A DNA stretch of 8,241 nt from Akkermansiaceae bacterium UBA985. Lineage in GTDB: Bacteria; Verrucomicrobiota; Verrucomicrobiia; Verrucomicrobiales; Akkermansiaceae. The stretch is from contig DBBL01000059.1 in NCBI GenBank assembly GCA_002292185.1, positions 1 to 8,241 of the forward strand, written 5' to 3'. Shown here one piece after another: positions 1 to 6,432 of this stretch. The notes beneath the pieces were generated by a model. It was not told the origin of the DNA and made no database searches. It was given only the letters and a program-made list of their open reading frames with translations. Each line of letters begins with the position of its first letter. Position 1 is the stretch's first letter. A program made the position numbers and the translations under genes.

Positions 1-1211
1 GCCATAGAGAAAGATTCGGGCTTGATGGAGGCTGGGTCGACAGCATCAGTGAATGTGAGTTCGAAGCCGTCTGGTTTGGCGCGCATCTCGAGAATTTCAA
101 ACGGAGTTTTCCCTGTCGAGCGGACGCGCTCAAAGGTGAAGGGTTTGCTGCCTCGGCTGGCCCAGCCACGGTTGCTGCCACCTATAAACAAAGTGCCGTC
201 GTCGCTGAGACGCATGGGAATAATGCCGGCTTCGAAACCGGAGAGGTATTTGATCACGGCGCCTTGGTAGATGCCGTTGACCTTTTCGAGGAATACACGC
301 TGGACTTCAGAGTGAGTCTGCTCGCCGACCAAAACCTGATTGGCAAAAGGGCCAAATTTCCCGCCCGTCTGATCGTGGATGATGGCTGTCGGGGATTGGC
401 CGACTTTGCCGTGGGGGAGCACCACAGCGGGAGGTATGAACTTGGGAATGCGTTCGCGTTCGGTGGTGATGCGTGATCCGTCTTTGGGCTGGTTTTTGAG
501 TGGCTCGATCGCCGTTTGATCTGGGTAGAATATGTTGCCCGTTGGGTTGCCCTGGAAGGTGCCGGGTTTAAGCCATTTGAGCGAAGACGAGCCATTCCAA
601 ACACCTTGGTTGTCGGTGTAGAAAGTGTCGCCCTCAGCGTTGAAACCAATACCGCCCGGTGAGCGGATGCCGGAACAGGTTGGGATCATTTCCCCTTCTG
701 GGGTGATGCGCACGCACCAGCCACGCCATGGGGAGTTGGCATTGAAAGAGCCCGTGAGGCAGAGTACGACCCAGACATTGCCGTCCTTGTCGGGCGTGGA
801 GCCAAAGGCGTATTCGTGGTAGTCACCATTAATGCCCCAATCCGCACAGATGGTCTCGAAGGAATCGATTTTACCATCATTGTTAGTATCGGTCAGCTTG
901 GAAACTTCAGGCCGCTGAGTGAGGATCAGTGAGCCGTCCTGGTAAAACATGCCGAGGGGTTCGTGCAGTCCGCGGTGAGCGAGTGTCCATTTGACCTTGG
1001 AGAGATCATCGGCGTAGGCGCCTTCACAGATCCAGAGGTCGCCACGGCGTGTAGTGACGGCAACTTTTTGGTCAGGCATCAGGGCGATGGAGCCGATCTC
1101 CATGACCTCACCTTTGGGTAGGGGGATTTCCTCGCGGAGATAAAATTCTTCCTGAGTCGGAGCCGCAAAAAGCGGGCTGATGAGGGCAAGGCTGAGTAAT
1201 AATGAGCGCAT
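1..1211 (-). CDS. Exported beta-propeller, PVC-type putative dehydrogenase (C-terminus cut by window)
   Basis: The minus-strand frame is open from an ATG at 1211 to the window edge, giving 403 residues without a stop. Residues 1-17 form a signal peptide (MRSLLLSLALISPLFAA), so the product is exported. The body has repeated blade-like segments (TRRGDLWICEG, DKDGNVWVV, SPGGIGFNAEGDTFYTDNQG, SDDGTLFIGGSNRGW) typical of a six-bladed glucose/sorbosone-dehydrogenase-like propeller. An EF-hand-like loop, DTNNDGKID, lies near residue 108, followed by WGINGDYHEYAFG at 125-137. That combination is familiar from the Pirellula/Verrucomicrobium 'membrane-bound dehydrogenase' family. A beta-rich tail starts near residue 370. 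No CxxCH is seen in the visible part, so heme could come from the upstream cytochrome gene, which ends 14 nt before this start; the two are probably co-transcribed. The start is chosen because the signal peptide begins there; there is no Shine-Dalgarno. Family is fairly sure; substrate and real dehydrogenase activity are unknown. Confidence 0.85.
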   Translation of the reverse strand, partial: MRSLLLSLALISPLFAAPTQEEFYLREEIPLPKGEVMEIGSIALMPDQKVAVTTRRGDLWICEGAYADDLSKVKWTLAHRGLHEPLGMFYQDGSLILTQRPEVSKLTDTNNDGKIDSFETICADWGINGDYHEYAFGSTPDKDGNVWVVLCLTGSFNANSPWRGWCVRITPEGEMIPTCSGIRSPGGIGFNAEGDTFYTDNQGVWNGSSSLKWLKPGTFQGNPTGNIFYPDQTAIEPLKNQPKDGSRITTERERIPKFIPPAVVLPHGKVGQSPTAIIHDQTGGKFGPFANQVLVGEQTHSEVQRVFLEKVNGIYQGAVIKYLSGFEAGIIPMRLSDDGTLFIGGSNRGWASRGSKPFTFERVRSTGKTPFEILEMRAKPDGFELTFTDAVDPASIKPESFSM

Positions 1212-1225
1212 GGTGAGAGGTGGTT

Positions 1226-2839
1226 TTATTTCCACTGGTAGCGGAGGGTGATCTGGTTTTTTCCAGGTTTGAGTTGCAGTGGCAGGATGAGTTCCTTGCT
1301 GCGAACGAGGGCGGATGAGTTGGAGTTGATCTCAACCTGCATATTATTTCCCAATAGATAAGTGTTGGCACTGTCGGCAGCTTTAACGTCGAGACCGTTG
1401 CAAATCAGTAGGTGAAGGTTTTCGGGGGCGCCGGAGCTGGGAGCATCGATGGTGATGGTGCGCGTGATGCCTTTGGAGTCGAACTCAGGCGTAGGTATGT
1501 CGGACACCTTGAGTGAGCCGACCTCATAGTTGAATGTCGGTCTGTCGTTTTCTCCGAGCTGGTAACCACGGAAGCGGCGTTTGGACTGGCCCTCGTTGGC
1601 CGGCTGCCATTGCGCCGTGGGTGAATCGAGCGTTCCCCATACCGGCATTGAAGTGAGCTTGACGACGTCAGTGCCGGCAGGTGGTGCATTGCCTTGTCCT
1701 CGTCCTTTCCAGTGACGGCCGCCATCGTAGAAGCGTTTTTGCCAAAGCATTTCAATGCTTAGGTTGTCGGCACTGAAGGCGAGGTTGATACCGCCATCGT
1801 AACCAACACCGATGGCGCGTGGAGTGCTGCCGTCGATAAAGCCTCGGTAAAAGGCGGTGCCGTTAACGGGTGGGTCAATCGGAATGGATGGCCACCTGGG
1901 GCCTTTCTTTATATTTGGTTTTACTGCCGAGAGTTGTAGAGGTGATTTGATGCTGGGACCTTGCATGGCAAGCGTGATGGCTTCTTCTCCGCTAAATTCG
2001 AAGTATTCGACACGGATATCGTGAAGGCCTTTACTGAGTTTGGTTTTGCCTGATTTGGCTCGGCCCATGCCTCCGAGGCCTTTGACCTCAGCGACTAGTT
2101 TGCCGTCTAAATACACCGCGGAGCCATCGTCGGAATCCAAAGTGAAGGTGTAGTTGCCTTTTCTAGCAATGGAAAGTTGACCTTCCCAGACCATGCCAAA
2201 GCTTTTCAAGTTGCCCGCATTGGCGATGCTGATGAGTCCCTTGTGTTCTTCATAGGTGGCCTCGGGCTTGAGCTTGGAAAAGTCAGGACGTGTTTTCCAA
2301 GAGCCGTGGTAGACCTTGGAGATGAGGCCCTTGATGGGCGGTGGGGTATTTGCCTCAATGGGGTGCTTTTTGAGTAGCTCGTCGGCTTGCCACATGGTGG
2401 TGCGTGCGCCGGTGGTGCGTCGGTTCTTAACCACGTCGTTGAGTGCGATGGCTTTGTTTTTATTGCCCCAGCTATTACGTACGTAGTTGAGGATAGCCAC
2501 AATCTGAGGATCGGTGAGGGCGCCTCCCTGTGGTGGCATCACCAGGTTGTATGTCTTATTAGGGTCTTTGTCTGTGGGCACCGCGATTTCACCCTGCAGT
2601 CCGTGCAGAACGATCTGGATGGAACGATCGGGTTTGCCATTGAGCCAGGGGCTTTTGGCAAGTGGGGGGAAGGCCCCGTTGTTGGCACCTTTTCCGTCAG
2701 GGGCATGGCACGCTGAACAAAAGGTCATGTAGAGCGTCTTGCCCTCCTCTGCCACAGAGGAGGAGATAAATGCCAAAGGTGATAATGTGGCGAGTAGCAG
2801 TGCTAGCTGGCGCAGATGACGTTGATTTGAAATGAACAT
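1226..2839 (-). CDS. Exported cytochrome c with PA14 domain
   Basis: A 537-residue exported heme protein. Residues 1-30 are a signal peptide ending near SSSVA. A class I cytochrome c domain covers about 32-125, with the heme motif CSACH at 41-45 and a likely axial methionine, M101, in VMPPQGG. A PA14-like domain covers about 170-305 (KVYHGSW, then YTFTLDSDDGSAVYLDGKLV and GLHDIRVEYFE); such domains usually bind carbohydrate or mediate surface contacts. Residues about 315-537 form a further domain (FYRGFIDGSTPRAIGVGYDGG, WQKRFYDGGRHWKGRGQG) that I associate with PVC cytochrome-linked proteins; it may be a DUF6797-type domain, but that is from memory. The ATG at 2839 is chosen because it directly begins the signal peptide; no Shine-Dalgarno precedes it. 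The propeller gene follows after 14 nt, suggesting one operon and perhaps electron transfer from the propeller to this heme. The direction and partner are inferred. Confidence 0.9.
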   Translation of the reverse strand: MFISNQRHLRQLALLLATLSPLAFISSSVAEEGKTLYMTFCSACHAPDGKGANNGAFPPLAKSPWLNGKPDRSIQIVLHGLQGEIAVPTDKDPNKTYNLVMPPQGGALTDPQIVAILNYVRNSWGNKNKAIALNDVVKNRRTTGARTTMWQADELLKKHPIEANTPPPIKGLISKVYHGSWKTRPDFSKLKPEATYEEHKGLISIANAGNLKSFGMVWEGQLSIARKGNYTFTLDSDDGSAVYLDGKLVAEVKGLGGMGRAKSGKTKLSKGLHDIRVEYFEFSGEEAITLAMQGPSIKSPLQLSAVKPNIKKGPRWPSIPIDPPVNGTAFYRGFIDGSTPRAIGVGYDGGINLAFSADNLSIEMLWQKRFYDGGRHWKGRGQGNAPPAGTDVVKLTSMPVWGTLDSPTAQWQPANEGQSKRRFRGYQLGENDRPTFNYEVGSLKVSDIPTPEFDSKGITRTITIDAPSSGAPENLHLLICNGLDVKAADSANTYLLGNNMQVEINSNSSALVRSKELILPLQLKPGKNQITLRYQWK

Positions 2840-2860
2840 GTCCGTGTGAGATACAGAACC

Positions 2861-2892
2861 ATTATCATATAGCTTTCGGATTAGCTAAAAAA
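2861..2892 (-). promoter_or_regulatory. Weak candidate promoter of the cytochrome/propeller operon
   Basis: Read on the minus strand, TATGAT (2869-2864), overlapping GATAAT (2866-2861), could serve as a -10 box about 22 nt before the cytochrome ATG. Upstream is a T-tract ending in AGC (2892-2884), but no good TTGACA-like -35 is present. The AT-rich character and position fit a promoter; the evidence is pattern only. The T-tract is one of three copies of the same 9-mer found in intergenic DNA of this window. Confidence 0.25.
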
Positions 2893-2975
2893 GAAGCTCA
2901 GAGGCAAGAGATTGACGATTTATGATAAGTTTCTGTGTTGCGTCAAGTTTTGCGCCAAGATGGCGACAGCGGATA

Positions 2976-3464
2976 TTACCCATTCTTTGCCCATTGATGG
3001 ACTTGATCAAAATCCTCAGGGCTGTCAAATGCCTCGCAGGGCACCCAGGTGTAGGATTTTTTTGCATGATAGAGCAGAAGTCCTTGTTTGGTGGGCACGG
3101 ATTCAAGCAGGGCGCTCCATTTGACCGTGGCTTCACGGTCTTCACCATGGATATGGATGCTCTCCGGGGTGAAGGTGTAGAGCACACTCTGGCCGTATCC
3201 AGGAAGCTTGCGTAAATTGCGAGCGTGCATGATTTTCCAGATGAGAGGACGCAGCAGGGCAAAGGTGCCGACCATGAGCATCAAGATCGACATGGGGTGG
3301 GGGCCTTGGCTGATGAGCATGATGATGCCCGCTAGGATCAGGCCGACACTGAGCAAGGTTCTCAGCATGAGCCAAGTGCGGTAGCGATGCCACATGTGTA
3401 AGCGGAAAGCTCCCAAGTGGGAGCGCTCATCGAAGACCATTTTGGCGCTGATGGAATCTTGCAT
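2976..3464 (-). CDS. YcxB-like two-helix membrane protein
   Basis: A 162-residue protein with two adjacent hydrophobic segments, about 31-52 (WLMLRTLLSVGLILAGIIML) and 57-78 (HPMSILMLMVGTFALLRPLI), then a soluble C-terminal part. Residues 95-146 (LYTFTPESIHIHG, VKWSALLESVPTKQGLLLYH, WVPCEAF) have the pattern of the YcxB-like domain: a PH-like beta fold with an alternating strand, a W-x-x-L/I turn, and a final 'lP..aF' motif. The function of this family is not established; no catalytic residues are visible. The start at 3464 gives a short polar N-terminus before the first helix and lacks a Shine-Dalgarno. The gene is divergent from feoA, with an intergenic region of about 180-225 nt depending on the feoA start. 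It ends 136 nt before the cytochrome gene on the same strand, so it may or may not share a transcript with it. Confidence 0.75.
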   Translation of the reverse strand: MQDSISAKMVFDERSHLGAFRLHMWHRYRTWLMLRTLLSVGLILAGIIMLISQGPHPMSILMLMVGTFALLRPLIWKIMHARNLRKLPGYGQSVLYTFTPESIHIHGEDREATVKWSALLESVPTKQGLLLYHAKKSYTWVPCEAFDSPEDFDQVHQWAKNG

Positions 3465-3470
3465 GGAGTC

Positions 3471-3488
3471 AATAGAATGAATAGAATG
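3471..3488. repeat. 9-bp tandem duplication upstream of the YcxB-like gene
   Basis: AATAGAATG occurs twice in direct succession, 7-24 nt upstream of the YcxB-like start codon, so it lies in the probable leader of that gene. It may be a small slippage duplication or a paired binding site. No function can be read from it. Confidence 0.6.
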
Positions 3489-3511
3489 GTGTTGGCTGGG
3501 CTTTTAGCCTG

Positions 3512-3588
3512 TTTTTTAGCTCTTGAAAGCCAAATGAGCTGTTTTCATTGATTTATCAGCGATGGAGCCTCTTTTGGCCGCTAAAAAA
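3512..3588. repeat. 9-bp inverted repeat in the divergent intergenic region
   Basis: TTTTTTAGC (3512-3520) and its exact reverse complement GCTAAAAAA (3580-3588) are separated by 59 nt between the YcxB-like gene and feoA. A third copy of the 9-mer, in the same orientation as the second, lies at 2884-2892 upstream of the cytochrome gene. A partial direct copy (TTTTAGC) also lies at 3502-3508. The spacing is long for a terminator, so paired protein binding sites or A-tract promoter elements facing the two divergent genes are more likely, if it is functional at all. Confidence 0.4.
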
Positions 3589-3609
3589 GGCCCATTAAAG
3601 ATTCTTATT

Positions 3610-3628
3610 GCAATAGAGTCTCAATTGC
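3610..3628. promoter_or_regulatory. 19-bp palindrome before feoA, candidate metal-regulator operator
   Basis: GCAATAGAGTCTCAATTGC is a dyad centred on T3619. The left arm GCAATAGAG matches the reverse complement of the right arm (GCAATTGAG) at 8 of 9 positions. The 9-1-9 geometry equals that of classical Fur boxes and of DtxR/IdeR operators, and it sits 18 nt before ATG 3647 and 60 nt before ATG 3689, where a feo operator would be expected. It matches the Escherichia coli Fur consensus at only 9 of 19 positions, so the regulator may be a diverged Fur or another family. A 10-bp perfect palindrome, TATTGCAATA (3606-3615), overlaps the left arm. Symmetry is seen; the role is inferred. Confidence 0.45.
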
Positions 3629-3688
3629 GCTTCATTGTGTTTGAAGATGATTGCAGACATAGCAAGCGACCTAAAAGCAGATAGCGCC

Positions 3689-3934
3689 ATGACCCTTAGT
3701 AAGGCAAGTGCCGGCTGTCAGCTGCGTATTCGCCAGCTTGAGGGTGGTGAATGTCAAAGGCTAAGGGAAATCGGCTTCTGTGAGGAGCTGGAAATTTCGA
3801 AGCTATCAGATGGGCGTAATATGATTTGTTCTGTTTGCGGAACTCGTTTGGCACTTAGCAAAAAGCTCGGTGATCAAGTGCTAGTGGAAGAAATCCACGG
3901 GGTGGAAGAAATCCACGGGGTGGAAATGGCTTAA
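3689..3934 (+). CDS. feoA: Ferrous iron transport protein A (FeoA)
   Basis: A small cytoplasmic protein of 81 residues from this start, with the SH3-like FeoA fold: AGCQLRIRQLEGG (8-20), the turn RLREIGFCEELEI (24-36) and the final strand CGTRLALSKKLGDQVLVEEI (50-69). FeoA assists the FeoB permease and is needed for full Fe(II) uptake. ATG 3689 is chosen because the family domain begins immediately after it and 75-85 residues is the usual length. An in-frame ATG at 3647 would add 14 residues that use the uncommon codons ATA and CTA and have no family support; neither start has a Shine-Dalgarno. Unusual points are a CSVC pair at 47-50, further cysteines at 10, 22 and 31, and a tail in which EEIHGV is duplicated by an 18-bp DNA repeat. 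feoB begins 40 nt after the stop, so the two are almost certainly one operon. Confidence 0.88.
   Translation: MTLSKASAGCQLRIRQLEGGECQRLREIGFCEELEISKLSDGRNMICSVCGTRLALSKKLGDQVLVEEIHGVEEIHGVEMA
3884..3925 (+). repeat. 18-bp tandem repeat in the 3' end of feoA
   Basis: GTGGAAGAAATCCACGGG occurs twice without gaps (3884-3901 and 3902-3919), and a third copy starts with GTGGAA (3920-3925). It encodes VEEIHG-VEEIHG-VE. Each unit contains the inverted pair GTGGA/TCCAC around a 5-nt loop, and the unit junction contains CCAC-GGG-GTGG, so the RNA can fold into alternative small hairpins just before the feoA stop. Because the unit is 18 bp, gain or loss of copies keeps the frame. Confidence 0.9.
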
Positions 3935-3974
3935 GCCGATCCTGCAGGGAACACCTCATTATCTATCTGCTCTC

Positions 3975-6062
3975 ATGGAAATCATTGCTCTGGTTGGCAA
4001 CCCTAATAGCGGCAAGACCACTCTTTTTAATGCGCTCACCGGTGCCAATCAAAAGGTAGGAAACTACCCAGGAGTAACGGTGTCCCGAGTTTCTGGGACC
4101 TTACGAACACCACATGGGCACAAGTATGAGTTACTCGACTTGCCTGGTTGTTATTCGCTGAGCCCAAAGGCTCCCGATGAAAAAATAACGCGTGATGTTT
4201 TGCTGGGAGACCAGCAGGGTAATGATTTGCCAGCTGCTGTTTTGTGTGTGGTTGATGCATCGAATCTTGAGCGTCATTTATACTTGGTGACTCAGGTGAT
4301 GGATCTTGGTCTGCCCGTGGTTGTTGCGCTCAACAAAATAGACATCGCGCAAAAACAAGGCATCAGGATCAATGTCGAATTACTCGCCGAGGAGTTGGCA
4401 TTACCGGTGGTGCCATGCCAGGCTAACAAGTCCATTGGTGTCGTCGATATTAAGCACGCCATTAGGCGGCCCCTGCCGCGGCCATCTGCACGGAGGTGGC
4501 AGGCTGACAAGCACACCGAGTCAGCGATCGCCGAGCTGGCAAACCAATTAAAAGCTGAGCATTTTGATAATGCAGAGCCGCACGCCATCCACTTGTTGGC
4601 AGATGTAGACTACAGAACTTCGGAGCAATCTGGGCTTAGTGTGGCCGCGCAGCAGGCAGGCATTAAATGCGCGGCAAGCTGTGAGCGAGCAGAGGTTTCT
4701 CCTGAGGATGCTATTTCAAAAGCGCGCACCAAGTGGGTGCAGTCGGTTTGTTTGCTGACGGCGCGACGCAAAGATCCTGAGCATGGCATGTCGGGGCTCA
4801 CGTTCAGTGACAAGGTCGATCAGCTTGTACTGCACCCCTTTATGGGTTGGGTGTTTTTTGCGGGACTGATGCTGGGTATTTTCTGGACCATCTTTAGTTT
4901 GGCTGAGTATCCCATGGGCTGGGTAGACGCAGGCATTGGCTTTGTTAATCAAGGTGTATCCGGTATGTTGCCTGAGGGTGACCTCAAGGATCTGATTGTC
5001 GATGGGGTCATTACCGGGGTGGGCAGCGTGGTTATTTTTCTGCCGCAGATTTTATTACTTCTGTTTTTTATCGGCCTGATAGAGACCTCCGGATACATGG
5101 CGCGGGCAGCTTTGCTGATGGATCGCCTGATGAGCAAGGTGGGTCTGAGCGGCAGGGCGTTTCTGCCATTATTGAGTTCTTATGCCTGCGCGATTCCTGG
5201 CATCATGGCGACACGTAGTATGGACAGTGCTAAGCAGCGTTTGCTGACGATCTTGATCGCTCCATGGATGAGCTGCACTGCGAGGCTGCCAGTTTACTCG
5301 CTGTTGATTGGCATGTTATTGGCTGGCTATGGATCCTTTGTGCAAGCCCTGGTGCTGGCCTTTATTTATTTTTTAGGCACGGCAAGCGCACTCTTTGCAG
5401 CGTGGCTGTTAGCACCACGAGTCAAAGGAAACGAGGAAGCCTCACATTTCCTGATGGAATTACCGGAATACAGCATGCCGGACATGTCTTACACTGGTCG
5501 TCATTTGGCAGAGCGTGCGTGGTCATTCTTACGTAAAGCAGGAACCGTGATCTTAGGCTTATGTATTTTACTGTGGGCCTTGGAAACCTACCCGAAGCCG
5601 AAGGAGGGGACTCCTGCTGCCGATGATCCAGCACTTGCACTAGAGCAGAGCTACATGGGCAGGATGGGCCATGCGATCGAGCCGATGGTAAAACCTCTGG
5701 GCTATGACTGGCGCACGGGAACGGCACTAATTGCAGCCTTTGCCGCGCGCGAGGTGTTTAATGCTAATCTGGCGATCTCTTATTCGGTGGAAGATGCCGA
5801 TGATGAGGATCGCCTCCTTGAACAGCTCAGGGCTAAGCTAGCTCAGGCGACCTGGCCGGATGGCCGCAAGGTTTACACGCCATTGACGACGATGAGCTTG
5901 TTGGTGTTTTTTGTCTATGCGCTGCAGTGCCTGCCGACTACGGTGGTGGTGCGCCGTGAAACTGGCTCGTGGAAATGGGCAATCGCCCAATTGGTGGGCA
6001 TGACCGCGGTGGCCTGGTTGGCTGCCTTTGCGGTGTATCAGGTCGGAAGTTTATTCTCCTGA
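3975..6062 (+). CDS. feoB: Ferrous iron transport protein B (FeoB), GTP-dependent permease
   Basis: The inner-membrane Fe(II) permease, 695 residues (Escherichia coli FeoB is 773). The N-terminal GTPase domain shows G1 GNPNSGKT (8-15), the G2 threonine in YPGVTVS (31-37), G3 DLPG (55-58) and G4 NKID (120-123). The G5 loop, near CQANKSIG (148-155), is less typical. A helical regulatory domain spans about 175-275. The membrane part starts near 288 and holds two gate regions: SYACAIPGIMATRS (402-415) followed by APWMSCTARLPVY (429-441), then YALQCLPTTVVVRRETGSW (648-666). Cysteines C405 and C434 lie in the first gate and C652 in the second, where FeoB proteins carry conserved cysteines proposed to line the iron path. 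AAREVFNANLAIS (590-602) is also family-typical. The ATG at 3975 places the G1 loop at the usual distance from the N-terminus; there is no Shine-Dalgarno. No frameshift or truncation is seen. It lies between feoA and a Cys-rich accessory gene and is expected to be induced under iron limitation. Confidence 0.97.
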   Translation: MEIIALVGNPNSGKTTLFNALTGANQKVGNYPGVTVSRVSGTLRTPHGHKYELLDLPGCYSLSPKAPDEKITRDVLLGDQQGNDLPAAVLCVVDASNLERHLYLVTQVMDLGLPVVVALNKIDIAQKQGIRINVELLAEELALPVVPCQANKSIGVVDIKHAIRRPLPRPSARRWQADKHTESAIAELANQLKAEHFDNAEPHAIHLLADVDYRTSEQSGLSVAAQQAGIKCAASCERAEVSPEDAISKARTKWVQSVCLLTARRKDPEHGMSGLTFSDKVDQLVLHPFMGWVFFAGLMLGIFWTIFSLAEYPMGWVDAGIGFVNQGVSGMLPEGDLKDLIVDGVITGVGSVVIFLPQILLLLFFIGLIETSGYMARAALLMDRLMSKVGLSGRAFLPLLSSYACAIPGIMATRSMDSAKQRLLTILIAPWMSCTARLPVYSLLIGMLLAGYGSFVQALVLAFIYFLGTASALFAAWLLAPRVKGNEEASHFLMELPEYSMPDMSYTGRHLAERAWSFLRKAGTVILGLCILLWALETYPKPKEGTPAADDPALALEQSYMGRMGHAIEPMVKPLGYDWRTGTALIAAFAAREVFNANLAISYSVEDADDEDRLLEQLRAKLAQATWPDGRKVYTPLTTMSLLVFFVYALQCLPTTVVVRRETGSWKWAIAQLVGMTAVAWLAAFAVYQVGSLFS

Positions 6063-6068
6063 GCGCTT

Positions 6069-6087
6069 CCAAGTTTATAAAACTTGG
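6069..6087 (+). other. Perfect hairpin between feoB and the Cys-rich gene
   Basis: CCAAGTTT (6069-6076) and AAACTTGG (6080-6087) form an 8-bp perfect stem with loop ATA, and T6068-G6088 can add a wobble pair. It begins 7 nt after the feoB stop and ends 16 nt before the next ATG, covering the place of a ribosome binding site. What follows (GTTATATTTACTG) is AT-rich but is not a proper T-run, so a full terminator is doubtful. It may stabilise the feoAB message, reduce read-through, or modulate translation of the small gene. Confidence 0.6.
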
Positions 6088-6103
6088 GTTATATTTACTG
6101 AAC

Positions 6104-6274
6104 ATGGACTGGGCAAATTGGCAAACTTACGCAGCGGTAGCGATTGTGCTGATCACTTTAGGAGTGTTTGTCGGGCGGGGTCTGAAAACCTGGCTGATTG
6201 GCAGTGACAAGAATTGTTGTGGTGGTGGCTGCGGCTGTGGTGTTGCTAAACGGGCGGATAAGCTGAAAAATTGA
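6104..6274 (+). CDS. FeoB-associated Cys-rich membrane mini-protein
   Basis: A 56-residue protein starting at MDWANWQTY. One membrane helix (about 8-28, TYAAVAIVLITLGVFVGRGL) is followed by a short basic/polar stretch and a Cys-Gly cluster, CCGGGCGCG (38-46, cysteines 38, 39, 43, 45), then a lysine-rich end. One helix plus a terminal Cys cluster, encoded directly after feoB, is the pattern of the FeoB-associated Cys-rich membrane proteins (PF12669-like). Their role is unproven; iron binding or hand-over near FeoB is the usual suggestion. The ATG at 6104 is chosen because it lies 41 nt after the feoB stop and just before the helix. The same frame is open upstream into feoB, but those residues are unrelated to the family. 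It is probably co-transcribed with feoAB. It could instead be the small FeoC regulator in position only; it lacks FeoC's winged-helix length. Confidence 0.8.
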   Translation: MDWANWQTYAAVAIVLITLGVFVGRGLKTWLIGSDKNCCGGGCGCGVAKRADKLKN

Positions 6275-6290
6275 GGTGGCTCTGTGTGTC

Positions 6291-6321
6291 CTGATTCTTT
6301 ATCCTGTAAATAAGGGGTCAG
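6291..6321 (+). other. 12-bp RNA hairpin after the iron operon
   Basis: In the plus-strand RNA, CTGATTCTTTAT (6291-6302) can pair along its whole length with ATAAGGGGTCAG (6310-6321) around the 7-nt loop CCTGTAA, using nine Watson-Crick and three G-U pairs. The G-U pairs become mismatches on the other strand, so the structure favours the sense of the feo transcript. It starts 16 nt after the stop of the Cys-rich gene. There is no T-run after it, so it fits a 3'-end stability or processing hairpin better than an intrinsic terminator. Confidence 0.4.
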
Positions 6322-6432
6322 CTAACAATGGATTACCCGTTCTCGATAGCTTATTGTGCTGTCAATGAACGATGCGGACGAAAAAAAGCAGCCTCAATTG
6401 ATCTATTCTGTAAGGAATACCAGCTTGTCATC

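Noticed and set aside
2953..2965. Small hairpin CGCCA-AGA-TGGCG just after the YcxB-like stop, as a possible terminator
   Set aside because: The stem is only 5 bp, and neither strand has a T-run directly after it, so termination is not supported.
2885..3262. A 125-codon minus-strand open frame overlapping the YcxB-like gene
   Set aside because: The overlapping frame at 2976-3464 has proper membrane helices and a YcxB-like domain; this one has no recognisable feature.
3635..3688. Earlier feoA starts at TTG 3635 or ATG 3647
   Set aside because: The added residues lie outside the FeoA domain and use uncommon codons. The ATG at 3647 remains possible and is noted in the feoA entry.
5969..6103. 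Longer form of the Cys-rich protein starting inside feoB
   Set aside because: The extra 45 residues come from another frame of the feoB 3' end and show no family resemblance; the ATG at 6104 fits the known architecture.
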